A DNA stretch of 64,000 bases from Streptomyces fuscichromogenes (lineage in GTDB: Bacteria > Actinomycetota > Actinomycetes > Streptomycetales > Streptomycetaceae), in NCBI RefSeq assembly GCF_014645815.1, contig NZ_BMML01000037.1:1-64000 (forward strand), in the 5' to 3' direction. The notes beneath the pieces were generated by a model. That model was not told the origin of the DNA, made no database searches, and saw only the letters and a list, made by a program, of their open reading frames with translations. Numbering within the stretch: position 1 is the stretch's first letter; each line of letters opens with the position of its first letter. Position numbers and translations under genes: made by a program. Positions 38,458-47,937 of this stretch are shown here, piece after piece.

Positions 38458-40338
38458 TCAGTTGGTCGGCGGTGTCATGTGCCTGCGGTTGCGGTCGCCT
38501 CGTCTCCGCACCGGGCGCGGGGGCGTCTCCCACTGGGGATCCGCTGCCGGGTCCAGGCGGGCGTCCCGGCGTACCAGTGCGGCGTACCGGCCGTCGAGCC
38601 GCAGCAGTTCCTGGTGTGTGCCGCGTTCGGCCACCTGTCCGGAGTCGAGGACGACGATCTGGTCGGCGCCCTCGATCGTGGACAGCCGGTGGGCGATGGT
38701 GACGGTCGTCCGGTTGGCGGACAGGGCGTCGATCGCGTCCTGGACCGCCTGTTCGGTGCGGGTGTCCAGCGCGCTGGTCGCCTCGTCGAGGATGAGGACC
38801 GGCGGGTCGCGCAGGATGGTGCGCGCGATGGCCAGCCGCTGCTTCTCACCGCCGGAGAAGCGGTGACCGCGTTCGCCGACGACGGTGTCGTAGCCGTCGG
38901 GCAGGGCGGCGATGTGGTCGTGTATCTGGGCCGCGCGGGCGGCCGCGTGCAGTTCCTCGTCGGTGGCGTCCGGCTTGGCGAAGCGCAGGTTGTCGGCGAC
39001 CGTGGCGTGGAAGAGGTACGTCTCCTGGGAGACGACCCCGACCGCGCGGGCGAGGGTGTCGAAGTCGAGGTCACGGACGTCGACGCCGTCCAGGGTGACC
39101 CGCCCGCCGGTGACGTCGTAGAGCCGGGGAACCAGGTAGCCGAGCGTGGACTTGCCGGCGCCGGTCGGGCCCACGACGGCCAGGCTGCCGCCCGCAGGGA
39201 CGGTGATGTCGATGCCGTCGAGGACGGGCCCGCCCTTGTCGTCGTAACGGAACTCGACCTTCTCGAAGCGCACCTCGCCCTTCACGTGGTCGAGGTGGAC
39301 CGGCTCGTCCCGCTCCGTGATGTCGATGGGCAGGTCGAGGTACTCGAAGATGCGCTGGAAGAGCGCGAGGGAGGTCTGGATCTGGACGCCGGTCGCCAGC
39401 AGGCTCACGGCGGGCCGGAACAGGCCCTGCTGGAGGGAGACGAAGGCGACGATGGTGCCGAGCGAGATCTGCGGGCCGCCCATCTGGAGCGCCATGCCCG
39501 CGGTCCAGTAGATGACGGCGGGCATCGCGGCCATCACGATCGTGATCACGGCCATCCGCCAGCGGCCGGCCATGTTGGAGCGCACTTCCAGGTCGACCAG
39601 CTGCTCGGACTCGTCGGCGAAGGAGGCGGTCAGCGAGTCGGCGCGGCCCATGGTGCGGCCGAGCAGGATGCCGCTGACGGAGAGCGACTCGGTGACCGTC
39701 GCGGCCATCGCGGCCATCTGCTTCTGACGCTGGGTGGTGATCTTCTTGCGCTCGTTGCCGACCCGGCGGCTGATCCACACGAAGACCGGGAGCAGGACCA
39801 GCGAGACGACGGTGAGCCGGTAGTCGAGGGCGATCATCGCGACGATCGTGGCGACCACGCTGGTCAGGTTGGAGACCAGGGAGGTGGCCGTCGAGGTGAC
39901 GGTGGCCTGCATGCCGCCGATGTCGTTGGCGATGCGGGACTGCACCTCGCCGGTGCGGGTGCGGGTGAAGAAGGCGAGCGACATGCGCTGCAGCCGGCCG
40001 TAGACGGCGGTGCGCAGGTCGTGCATGACGCGCTGGCCGACGGTGGTGGATATCAGCGTCTGGAGGACGCCGAAGACGCTGGTGAGGACGGCACTGAGGA
40101 TCATGCCCAGCGCGAGCAGGCTGAGCAGTCCGGTGCGGCCCTGCGGGATAGCGGTGTCGAGGGTCGCCTTGAGCAGGAACGGGGTGGCGACCGAGACCAG
40201 CGAGGCGGCGCCGACCAGCAGGCCGACGACCGCGAGCCGGCCGCGGTAGGGGCGGAAGAGCTTGAGGATGCGGCGCACCTGGCGGGGTTGTCCGGCCGAG
40301 GTGCCGTCAGGGGTCCAGTTGATCTCGTCTCGGGGCAT
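38458..40338 (-). CDS. ABC exporter, fused membrane and ATPase domains
   Basis: This 626-residue half-transporter has about six membrane segments in the N-terminal half (for example LAVVGLLVGAASLVSVATPFLL cut short by a loop, and LTVVSLVLLPVFVWI). The ATPase domain is complete: Walker A GPTGAGKST, signature FSGGEKQR, Walker B VLILDEATS and H-loop IAHRL. I chose ATG 40338 (MPRDEINW), preceded by AGGAG; an upstream ATG at 40413 would add 25 unlike residues and run through the likely operator. It is divergent from a MarR regulator, an arrangement typical of drug or metabolite efflux under MarR repression. Confidence 0.92.
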   Translation of the reverse strand: MPRDEINWTPDGTSAGQPRQVRRILKLFRPYRGRLAVVGLLVGAASLVSVATPFLLKATLDTAIPQGRTGLLSLLALGMILSAVLTSVFGVLQTLISTTVGQRVMHDLRTAVYGRLQRMSLAFFTRTRTGEVQSRIANDIGGMQATVTSTATSLVSNLTSVVATIVAMIALDYRLTVVSLVLLPVFVWISRRVGNERKKITTQRQKQMAAMAATVTESLSVSGILLGRTMGRADSLTASFADESEQLVDLEVRSNMAGRWRMAVITIVMAAMPAVIYWTAGMALQMGGPQISLGTIVAFVSLQQGLFRPAVSLLATGVQIQTSLALFQRIFEYLDLPIDITERDEPVHLDHVKGEVRFEKVEFRYDDKGGPVLDGIDITVPAGGSLAVVGPTGAGKSTLGYLVPRLYDVTGGRVTLDGVDVRDLDFDTLARAVGVVSQETYLFHATVADNLRFAKPDATDEELHAAARAAQIHDHIAALPDGYDTVVGERGHRFSGGEKQRLAIARTILRDPPVLILDEATSALDTRTEQAVQDAIDALSANRTTVTIAHRLSTIEGADQIVVLDSGQVAERGTHQELLRLDGRYAALVRRDARLDPAADPQWETPPRPVRRRGDRNRRHMTPPTN

Positions 40339-40402
40339 GGCTCCTGCGGATGGGTGTGGTGTGTACGGACTCACGGAGGATAGCTCACTGTTACCTATAC
40401 TC

Positions 40403-40427
40403 ACAATGAACATAGTCCTGATATTGT
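40403..40427. promoter_or_regulatory. Putative MarR operator in the exporter/MarR divergent promoter
   Basis: ACAAT and ATTGT arms separated by 15 bases lie in an unusually AT-rich 95-bp gap between the divergent starts, close to the marR start. It is a plausible autoregulatory site, but the inner bases are not well paired. Confidence 0.45.
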
Positions 40428-40433
40428 TCCCGT

Positions 40434-40886
40434 ATGAGTTCCCCCGACCCCGACGGCCCGCTCGCCGAGCAGCTGCTGCGCCTCACGCGCCGGGTGTGGC
40501 GTATCCAGAAACGCCATTTGGAAGCGCGCGATCTGGGCATCACCCCCGCCCAGTCTCGGCTGCTGCGCACCCTCGCGCACTACGACACCCCTCCGCGCAT
40601 GGCCGACCTCGCCGCACGCCTTGAGGTGGTGCCGCGCGCGGTGACGACGCTGGTCGACGGCCTGGAGGCGAGCGGCAAGGTGTGCCGGGTGCCGGATCCG
40701 GCCAACCGCCGAGTGACCCGGATCGAGGTCACGGACGAGGGGCGCGAGACCCTGGGTGAGCTACGGGCGGCACGGCGGTCCGCGGCCGCGGAGATCCTGG
40801 CCCCGCTCTCGGAGGAGCAGCGGGAGCTGCTGGGCGGGCTGCTGGACACGCTGGTCGACGGGCCGGTGCCGGCGAAGCACTGCTGA
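40434..40886 (+). CDS. MarR-family transcriptional regulator
   Basis: This 150-residue protein has a standard winged-helix core: MADLAARLEVVPRAVTTLVDGLEASGKVCR as helix-turn-helix with recognition helix, then DPANRRVTRIEVTDEGRE as wing, flanked by dimerisation helices. It probably represses the divergent exporter and itself, and is released by a small ligand. ATG 40434 has no visible ribosome site, so the message may be leaderless. Confidence 0.9.
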   Translation: MSSPDPDGPLAEQLLRLTRRVWRIQKRHLEARDLGITPAQSRLLRTLAHYDTPPRMADLAARLEVVPRAVTTLVDGLEASGKVCRVPDPANRRVTRIEVTDEGRETLGELRAARRSAAAEILAPLSEEQRELLGGLLDTLVDGPVPAKHC

Positions 40887-40893
40887 GGCGCGC

Positions 40894-40929
40894 CGAAGCG
40901 GCTCCCCCGGCCGCGGGGGAGCCGCTTCG
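40894..40929. terminator. Bidirectional terminator between marR and the symporter gene
   Basis: Two perfectly complementary 16-base arms (CGAAGCGGCTCCCCCG and its complement) surround a GCCG loop, midway between two convergent genes. There is no U-tract, as is common in Streptomyces. Confidence 0.85.
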
Positions 40930-40943
40930 CCCTCGTCCTGCGG

Positions 40944-42320
40944 TCAGCTCTCGGGCACCGGCTCCTTGACCGGTGCCTCGGCGGCCTCCCCCGGCGCCGC
41001 CTCCCCCGCCGCTTCCTTCGGCGCCGCCTCGACCGAGCCGCCCAGCACCGCCTTCGTCCGCTCGACGTCCAGCGCGCCCTCCCAGCGGGCGACCGCGAAG
41101 ACGGCGACGCAGTTGCCGAGCAGGTTGGTGACGACGCGCATCGAGTCCATGATCCGGTCGACGCCCAGCAGCAGGGCGACGGCACCGGCCGGTATCGCGC
41201 CGAGCGAGGAGGCGGTCGCGGACAGGGCGAGGAAGGCCGAACCGGGGATGCCGGCCATGCCCTTGCTGGTGAGCATCAGCACCAGGACGACGGTGATCTG
41301 CTGACCGAGGCTCAGATCGACGCCGACGGCCTGCGCGATGAACAGGGTGCCGATGGAGAGGTACAGCGAGGCGCCGTCGAGGTTGAAGGAGTATCCGGTG
41401 GGCAGCACCAGGCCGACGGCGTCGTCACGTGCCCCTGCCGTGCGCAGCTTCTGCATCACGCGCGGCAGCACGGACTCGGTGGAGGCGGTGCCCAGCGCGA
41501 GCAGCAACTCCTCGCGGATGTGGCGGACGAGCTTCCAGAGGCTGAGCCCGGTGACCGCCCTGAGGGCGACCGCCAGCAGGGCGACGAAGAGCGCGGCGGC
41601 CGCGTAGCACAGGACGATCAGCTTGGCGTAGGTCTCGATGACGCCGAGCCCGTACTGGCCGATCAGGACGGCCATCGCGCCGAAGACGGCGACCGGGGCG
41701 AGCCGCATCACGAAGCCGACGATCGCGAAGATGATCTCCTGGGCCTGCTCGACGGCGGGGAGCACCTGCGGCACCCTGGTGTGGCCGAGGTGGAGCAGCG
41801 CCGCGCCCACCAGACAGGCCAGGACCAGCACTTGGAGCAGGGAGTTCTCGGCGAAGGCGCCGATGAAACTGGTGGGCAGCGCGTTGAGGACGAACTCGGT
41901 CGTCGAGGGCAGCGAGCCGCCGCCCGTCTTCGCGTCGACCGCCTTGGCGCTCAGCGTGGCCGGTTCCACGTGCATCCCGGAGCCGGGCTGGACGACATTG
42001 GCGGCGACGAGTCCGATGACCAGCGCGAGCGTGCTCGCCACCTCGAACCAGATCAGGGCCTTGAGCCCGATCCGGCCGAAGGCCTTGAGGTCACCGGCCT
42101 TGGCGATGCCGACGACGACCACGCAGAAGACGAGCGGGGAGATGATCGTCTTGATGAGCCGGGTGAAACCGTCGCCGAGCGGCTGAAGGTCCGTCGCGAA
42201 GCCGGGCCACAGCTTCCCGACGACGATTCCGAGCACGAGCGCACAGGCGACCTGCGCGAAGAGAGAGGTACACAGTACGCGTGCGACGCGTCGTGGCAGG
42301 GACGGTACGGAATGCGGCAC
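40944..42320 (-). CDS. Dicarboxylate/amino acid:cation symporter (DctA/GltP family)
   Basis: This 458-residue membrane protein probably imports C4-dicarboxylates or glutamate/aspartate with protons or sodium. It has the family's eight helices and two re-entrant loops, with LLALGTASTESVLPRVMQKL (serine-rich loop), TGYSFNLDGASLYLSIGTLFIAQA cut by short turns, and MLTSKGMAGIPGSAFLALSAT. The C-terminus has an Ala/Glu/Pro-rich tail of about 35 residues. GTG 42320 has AGGAG five bases upstream; a longer frame to 42401 lacks one. Confidence 0.92.
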   Translation of the reverse strand: MPHSVPSLPRRVARVLCTSLFAQVACALVLGIVVGKLWPGFATDLQPLGDGFTRLIKTIISPLVFCVVVVGIAKAGDLKAFGRIGLKALIWFEVASTLALVIGLVAANVVQPGSGMHVEPATLSAKAVDAKTGGGSLPSTTEFVLNALPTSFIGAFAENSLLQVLVLACLVGAALLHLGHTRVPQVLPAVEQAQEIIFAIVGFVMRLAPVAVFGAMAVLIGQYGLGVIETYAKLIVLCYAAAALFVALLAVALRAVTGLSLWKLVRHIREELLLALGTASTESVLPRVMQKLRTAGARDDAVGLVLPTGYSFNLDGASLYLSIGTLFIAQAVGVDLSLGQQITVVLVLMLTSKGMAGIPGSAFLALSATASSLGAIPAGAVALLLGVDRIMDSMRVVTNLLGNCVAVFAVARWEGALDVERTKAVLGGSVEAAPKEAAGEAAPGEAAEAPVKEPVPES

Positions 42321-42488
42321 GGACACTCCTGGTGGGGGGATCGACTCGCAGCAGCCGAGCGGGACTTCTGCGATGCGGAAAGCGGCTTCCGCGTCGACCA
42401 CTCTGGAGGCCTTCTTGATCCCGTTCGAGACCGCCGTGTCACAACCGTGTAAATCACCGGCCGAGTGACGCGTCGCACACGACCGGCG

Positions 42489-44084
42489 TCAGCAGCGCCG
42501 GTGATCCACCGTCAGCACCCCTTGTTCCGTGGCCAGCGAGCGGTCGTAGCAGCCGTCGGGGCCGTACAGCCGGTAGCGCTCGCTCGACGTGCCGACCGCG
42601 TGCCGCTGGTCGCGCGGCACGCCGAGGGTGTAGGTCGCGTCACCGCGATAGGTGTCGTCGAGCCGCGACCAGCCGCCGCGGGGCCGGGTGACGGCCGCCC
42701 GGTCGCCGAGGGTGAGTTCGGTGCGCAGCCGGTCGTCGGTGCCGACGGTGACGGCGCCGTTCATCGTGTACGTCCGCAGCGTGTGCGTCCGTCGGGGCAC
42801 ACCGCCCGCCCGCACCGTGACGGTCTGGTCGTCCGTCCAGGTGGCGTCGAGCGCGTCCGTCGTCTCGCCGTCGTTCCAGCGGTGCACGGAGGTGTTGGCC
42901 AGCGTGCGGTCGACGGTGGTGGTCACCCGGCCGTGCGAGGTGTCGACGTATCCGGAGACGGTGAGCCGGTGCCCGGCGTCGGTGTCGACCCGGTACTCGC
43001 CGGAACCGGGCGTGTACACCGAGGAGTTGGCCGGTTCGGAGGCCTTGACCTCGGTCACCTTCCCGGTCACCCGGTCCCGGTGGGCGTCCTGCCACACCAG
43101 GATGTTCACGGGGGCGCTCCAGCCGGACTGCCCCGCGGGCACTCCGACGACCGAGACCTCGACGCTGTGCGGGCGGCCGTCGTCGAGGAGTCCGGCGAAC
43201 GGCGTCAGGTCGTACTCGATCGGCTTGACGTCGAAGGCGCGCGGGGCCGGAACGACGTACCAGAGGAACGGGTTGGACCAGCCGCCGGTCCACACGTTCG
43301 GGAACGGCGCGGCGATCCCGGCCAGTTGGCCGTCGACCTTGATCTGCACCTCCCGGTAGGGCCCGTTGTCCGCCTTGCAGGAGTACGACGCCGGGTCGGC
43401 CACCGTCAGGTACCAGAACTCCTCGCAGCCGCCGCCCGATCCGGTGGCGTACACCTCGGCGACGACGCGTTCGCTGTTGCGCGGGGTGGTGAGGGTGGTG
43501 CCGTCGGCCAGGGTGAGCACCTTGTCGGGGACCGAGGCCTCGGGGCGTCCCGCGTAGAAGGTGAGCATGGCCTTGACGTCGATGACACCCGTGTAGGTGT
43601 CGTCGACAACGTTGCCGATGAGCATCTCGACGTCCTGTGTGCCGCGGAAGGTGTCGCTGTAGCGGGTGACGTCCTTCTCCACGTGCCACTCGATGCCGTC
43701 CGGCGAGGGCTCGGGGGTGGAGGTGCGCAGCACCTCGACGCCGCCGACGTGCAGGTAGCCCAGTCGGTCGTACTGACGGCCCTTCACCTTGCCGTCCAGC
43801 CGCAGGACGACCTTGCTCCAGCGGTCGCCGCAGCCCTGCGGGGGCGTGTACGTTCCCCGGTACGGCGTGAAGTCGCGGAACCGGGCCTCCGCCAGGGTGA
43901 CCCGGCAGGACTTGGCACCCTTGGGCACGGACACCGGCGGGGCGGCGGTCACCGGGTCGTGCCAGTCGGTGCCGAACTCGGCCGGGACGTCGGCGGCACG
44001 GGCGGCGGGGGCACCCGTACCGAGGAGCGCGCTCGCCAGGAGGGTCGCTCCGGCGAGCATGGACATGACGATCCGTCTTCTCAT
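42489..44084 (-). CDS. Secreted peptide-N4-(N-acetyl-beta-glucosaminyl)asparagine amidase A-like protein
   Basis: This 531-residue exported protein begins with a signal peptide (MRRRIVMSMLAGATLLASALLG, likely cleaved after ARA). The body resembles the PNGase A family: TPPQGCGDRWSKVVLRLDG, GVEVLRTSTPEPSPDGIEW, EVYATGSGGGCEEFWY, and GGWSNPFLWYVV near the middle. Members remove N-glycans from glycopeptides, so a role in using plant or fungal glycoprotein is plausible. It is a single gene, divergent from the M1 peptidase with a 120-bp gap. Confidence 0.82.
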   Translation of the reverse strand: MRRRIVMSMLAGATLLASALLGTGAPAARAADVPAEFGTDWHDPVTAAPPVSVPKGAKSCRVTLAEARFRDFTPYRGTYTPPQGCGDRWSKVVLRLDGKVKGRQYDRLGYLHVGGVEVLRTSTPEPSPDGIEWHVEKDVTRYSDTFRGTQDVEMLIGNVVDDTYTGVIDVKAMLTFYAGRPEASVPDKVLTLADGTTLTTPRNSERVVAEVYATGSGGGCEEFWYLTVADPASYSCKADNGPYREVQIKVDGQLAGIAAPFPNVWTGGWSNPFLWYVVPAPRAFDVKPIEYDLTPFAGLLDDGRPHSVEVSVVGVPAGQSGWSAPVNILVWQDAHRDRVTGKVTEVKASEPANSSVYTPGSGEYRVDTDAGHRLTVSGYVDTSHGRVTTTVDRTLANTSVHRWNDGETTDALDATWTDDQTVTVRAGGVPRRTHTLRTYTMNGAVTVGTDDRLRTELTLGDRAAVTRPRGGWSRLDDTYRGDATYTLGVPRDQRHAVGTSSERYRLYGPDGCYDRSLATEQGVLTVDHRRC

Positions 44085-44204
44085 GGCCGGTGTTCTACGG
44101 GGAGTCGGCCTCCGACCGCAATGACCGGACCGGCCGACCGCATGCCGAAGGCATCTGATGGCACATATGGTGCTATGAGCGGATCACGCTGTCACAGTGC
44201 AGCC

Positions 44205-45722
44205 ATGGAGATCATGACCGCTCGTCAGGCCCTGCGCGCCGCCCTCGCGCTCACGGGAGCCGTCGCGCTCACCGGCACCGGCTGTTCCGCCGACGTCCCG
44301 CACCGGGGCCACGGCTCCGCGGCCCCCGGCGCCTCGGCCGCCGCGTCCGGAGCCGTCCCGTCCCCCGGCGCGCCCGGCATCGGCGACCCGCTGATGCCGC
44401 TGGACGGCAACGGCGGCTACACGGTCCGCCGTTACACGCTCGACCTCGACTGGCGGGCCCCCGGGACCCCCTTCCCGGCCGGTACCACCATCAGCGCCAC
44501 CGCCACCCAGGCCCTGTCCCGCTTCGACCTGGACTTCGCGGGCAACGCACTGCACCGGGTCACCGTCGACGGCGCGCCGGCCGCCGCCGTACGCGAGGGC
44601 GACGAGCTCGTCGTCACGCCCGCACGGCCGATCCCGCGCGGCGGCACGTTCACCGTCCGCGTCACCTACACCGCCGACCCCACCCAGCGACGGCAGCGCG
44701 GTGACGCGATCCGGGAGTACGGCTGGGTGCCCACCCCCGACGGCACGCTGGTCTGCGCTCAGCCCGACGGCGCCAAGATGGTCTTCCCGGTGAACGACCA
44801 CCCGAGCCTCCGCGCCCCCGTCACCTTCCGCATCACGACCCCGCCGGGGCTGAGCGCGGTGGCCAACGGCCGGCTCGTCGACCGCGTCCGGCGACCCGGC
44901 GGACGGGTCCGGTGGACGTACGACTCCGAGGAACCCATCGCGGCCCAGCTGATCCAGATGGCGATCGGGAAGTTCACGTTCGCCGAGAGCGCGGGACCGC
45001 ACGGCCTGCCCGTGCGCGACGTGGTTCCCGACGGCCTGGTCAACGACACCGAGGCCGACCGCTCGCTCACCCCGCGGCACCTGGCCTGGCTGGAGGAGCG
45101 GCTCGGCCCGTACCCGTTCCGCCGCTACGGCGTACTCGTCGGCGACACCGACCTGCCGGTGGCGCTGGAGACTCAGTCGCTGTCCGTCGTACCGAAGGAC
45201 GACCTGCTGGGCGACCGGGTCGACGCCGAACGAAACCTCGTCCATGAACTGACCCACCATTGGACGGGTGACAGCGTCGCCATCAGGCGCTGGTCCGACC
45301 TGTGGCTGAGCGAGGGTCATGCCCGTTTCTACGAACGGCTGTACTCCGCCGAGCACGGCGGCGTGAGCATGGAGGACGCCATGCGGGCGGCCTACGAGCA
45401 GCACGACCAGTGGCGCCACGACGACGGAGCCCCGGCCGAGCCCACGGAACCGACGCTGTTCAAGGTGATGCGCTACGACGGCTCGGCGCTGGTGCTGTAT
45501 GCCCTGCGGGAGAAGGTCGGTGACGACACGTTCAACCGGATCGAGCGCGCCTGGGTGACCCGGTACCGGGGGCGCGCGGCCGGTACCCGGGACTTCGTCG
45601 CACTCGCCTCCGAGGTCGCGGGCGAGGATCTGACGCCCTTTCTGAGGCCGTGGCTGTACGGGCCCGACACGCCGCCGATGCCGGGGCATCCGGACTGGCA
45701 GGTGGACCCGGTCGAGGACTGA
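44205..45722 (+). CDS. M1-family metallopeptidase, probable lipoprotein
   Basis: This 505-residue exported zinc peptidase has a signal sequence ending in ALTGTGC, with Cys as probable lipid site (the -3 Gly is not canonical). The zinc motif is HELTHHWTGDS, with the third ligand Glu in WLSEGHARFYE. The usual GAMEN segment reads ALETQSLS, which departs from classical aminopeptidase N and fits divergent M1 members of actinomycetes. The start could be ATG 44205 or ATG 44214. The frame is open far upstream, antisense to the PNGase gene, but that part is not coding. Confidence 0.9.
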   Translation: MEIMTARQALRAALALTGAVALTGTGCSADVPHRGHGSAAPGASAAASGAVPSPGAPGIGDPLMPLDGNGGYTVRRYTLDLDWRAPGTPFPAGTTISATATQALSRFDLDFAGNALHRVTVDGAPAAAVREGDELVVTPARPIPRGGTFTVRVTYTADPTQRRQRGDAIREYGWVPTPDGTLVCAQPDGAKMVFPVNDHPSLRAPVTFRITTPPGLSAVANGRLVDRVRRPGGRVRWTYDSEEPIAAQLIQMAIGKFTFAESAGPHGLPVRDVVPDGLVNDTEADRSLTPRHLAWLEERLGPYPFRRYGVLVGDTDLPVALETQSLSVVPKDDLLGDRVDAERNLVHELTHHWTGDSVAIRRWSDLWLSEGHARFYERLYSAEHGGVSMEDAMRAAYEQHDQWRHDDGAPAEPTEPTLFKVMRYDGSALVLYALREKVGDDTFNRIERAWVTRYRGRAAGTRDFVALASEVAGEDLTPFLRPWLYGPDTPPMPGHPDWQVDPVED

Positions 45723-45936
45723 GTCCGTCCGGTGCGCGGCCGCCGCCGGATGCCCGGCCGTTGCCCGCCGACCGGGTGGCCTCTGCCGTGGCGCTGGGCC
45801 ACCCGGTCGACGCTCGGCGCGCCGTGCCGCGCAGGGCACGGAAACGTACGAGGGGTGATGTGAAGGGCAACCCCCTTGCCCTGTTTGCGCCGAGCGCGCT
45901 CGGTGACCCTCAGCAAGCGGTTGGAGACCCTCTGAT

Positions 45937-47907
45937 ATGAGAAGAAATGTCGCTCCACGTGTGCCCGGCGCCCTCCGGACCTGCCGCCTGACGGCCTGCC
46001 TGATCGCGACGGCCGCGCTGCTGCCACCGCTGCTGATCCTGCCGGCGTCCGGCGCCGACGAGGCGGAGGGCCAGCGCCTTCAGAACGCCTTCACGGACGC
46101 CGCGCGCGAGTTCCACGTGCCCCGCAGCGTGCTTATGAGTGTGTCCTACATGCAGTCTCGCTGGGACACCCATCCGGGCACCCCGAGCGTCGCGGGGGGC
46201 TACGGGCCGATGCACCTGGTGGACACCGACCGCGCCCACGCCCCGGCACCGGCACCCGGCCCGCCGGAACCGGCGGGCGGCCGGGCCGACCCGCTGGCGG
46301 GAACAGCGTTCGCCACGGGCGGTCACACCGTGCAGCCGGCGGACCTGGACCACGCCGCGCGGCTGATCCAGGTCCCCGCCGGACAGCTGCGGACGGACCC
46401 CGTGGCCAACGTACGCGGCGGCGCGGCGCTGCTGGCCGCCACCCAACGACAGCTCGGCAAGCCGCTCAGCGCCGACCCGGAGGCCTGGTGGCAGGCGGTG
46501 GAACGTTTCCCCGGTACCCGTGACGTCACGTCGGCGGCGACGTACGCCGACGACGTCTTCACCCTGATCCGGCGCGGCGCGCACCGGACCACCGCGGAGG
46601 GGCAGGAGGTCACCCTCCCGGCCAGCCCCGGTGTCAGGTCACACCCCGGCCCGCAGGCCCCCAAACGACCGAAGAACGTCGAGTGCCCGCCCGAACTGGC
46701 CTGCGACTGGCTCGCCGCGCCGTACGTGGAGATCGACGACGACGGCGACTACGGCAACCACGACCTCGCCGACCGGCCCCGGGACCAGCGGATCGACTAC
46801 ATCGTCATCCACGACACCGAGTCGACGCTGCCCAACATGTTCAAGACCGTGCAGGATCCGACCGAGGCGTCCTGGCACTACTCGATCCGCTCCAGCGACG
46901 GCCACGTCACCCAGCACGTCAGGACGAAGGACGAGGCCTGGCACTCCGGCAGCAAGTTCGTGAACGCCCGCTCGATCGGCATCGAGCACGAGGGCTTCCT
47001 CGCCCACCCCGGGAGCTGGTACACGGAGCAGATGTACCGGTCCTCGGCCCGGCTGGTGCGCTACCTGGCCAAGAAGTACGGCGTCCCGATGGACCGGCAG
47101 CACATCTTCGGCCATGACAACGTGCCGTCCCCGACCGGTGACAGCATCCCCGAGATGCACGAGGACCCGGGGCCGTACTGGGACTGGCGGCACTACTTCG
47201 ACCTGCTCGGCGCGCCGTTGAAGGCCACGGCCGGACCGGACAGCCCGATGGTGATGATGCTGCCGGACTACGCCACCCACAGGCCGCGGTACACGGGGTG
47301 CGACGGCGCCGGCGTACCGTGCAAGCCGCACGGCTCCAGCGCGGTCCGGCTGTACACCCGGCCGGACGAGAGCGCCCCGCTGATCCAGGACCCGGGCCGC
47401 CGGCCGGACGGCGACGAGTCCACCGAGGACGTCAGCGACCTGGGTTCGCGGGTCTCCACCGGCCAGACCTTCGCGGTGGCCGACCGCAGCGGCGAGTGGA
47501 CGGCGATCTGGTTCCAGGGCAACAAGGCGTGGTTCAAGAACCCCGCGGCGCACCCGACGGCCGTCGGCGCGAGCGGCCGCATGGTGACGCCGAAGGCGGG
47601 TCTCGACGAGATCCCGGTGTTCGGTCGGGCCCTTCCGGAGGCGGAGGCCTACCCGGAGGGCGTGGAGGAGGAGGACGAGTCACCGCTGCCGTACAGCCTG
47701 CGGGCCGGCCAGCGGTACGTGACGCAGTCCGGCGTCGGCGGCTCCTACGTCGACCGGTCCACCTTCTCCGCCACACCTCAGCCCGTGGTGCTGGGCCACG
47801 AGCGGTACTACGAGATCCAGTTCGGCCACCGGCTCGCCTACGTCCGGGCGGACGACGTGGACCTGGTGGAAGCCCGAGCCACCACGGCGGGTCCGGCCGG
47901 ACGGTGA
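45937..47907 (+). CDS. Secreted N-acetylmuramoyl-L-alanine amidase
   Basis: This 656-residue exported peptidoglycan hydrolase has a signal peptide of about 40 residues (LIATAALLPPLLILPASGA). The N-terminal part (VLMSVSYMQSRWDTHPGTPS) resembles the helical lysozyme-like region found ahead of such amidases. The amidase_2 domain (about residues 285-430) has the zinc and catalytic residues in YIVIHDTEST, SWHYSIRSSDGHVTQHV, RSIGIEHEGF and HIFGHDNVPSPTGD. The C-terminal third has two SH3-like stretches. ATG 45937 is preceded by a distant GGAG. Confidence 0.9.
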   Translation: MRRNVAPRVPGALRTCRLTACLIATAALLPPLLILPASGADEAEGQRLQNAFTDAAREFHVPRSVLMSVSYMQSRWDTHPGTPSVAGGYGPMHLVDTDRAHAPAPAPGPPEPAGGRADPLAGTAFATGGHTVQPADLDHAARLIQVPAGQLRTDPVANVRGGAALLAATQRQLGKPLSADPEAWWQAVERFPGTRDVTSAATYADDVFTLIRRGAHRTTAEGQEVTLPASPGVRSHPGPQAPKRPKNVECPPELACDWLAAPYVEIDDDGDYGNHDLADRPRDQRIDYIVIHDTESTLPNMFKTVQDPTEASWHYSIRSSDGHVTQHVRTKDEAWHSGSKFVNARSIGIEHEGFLAHPGSWYTEQMYRSSARLVRYLAKKYGVPMDRQHIFGHDNVPSPTGDSIPEMHEDPGPYWDWRHYFDLLGAPLKATAGPDSPMVMMLPDYATHRPRYTGCDGAGVPCKPHGSSAVRLYTRPDESAPLIQDPGRRPDGDESTEDVSDLGSRVSTGQTFAVADRSGEWTAIWFQGNKAWFKNPAAHPTAVGASGRMVTPKAGLDEIPVFGRALPEAEAYPEGVEEEDESPLPYSLRAGQRYVTQSGVGGSYVDRSTFSATPQPVVLGHERYYEIQFGHRLAYVRADDVDLVEARATTAGPAGR

Positions 47908-47915
47908 CTTCGCGG

Positions 47916-47936
47916 GAGGCCGGGGCCCGGGGCCTC
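47916..47936. terminator. Short hairpin between convergent genes
   Basis: GAGGCC and GGCCTC arms with a nine-base GC-only loop lie in the 30-bp gap between the amidase and the L,D-transpeptidase-like gene. Confidence 0.45.
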
Positions 47937-47937
47937 G

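Noticed and set aside
38290..40383. A 697-codon open frame on the plus strand
   Set aside because: It is the mirror frame of the ABC exporter at 38458-40338, with Asp/Gly/Val-rich residues and no domain.
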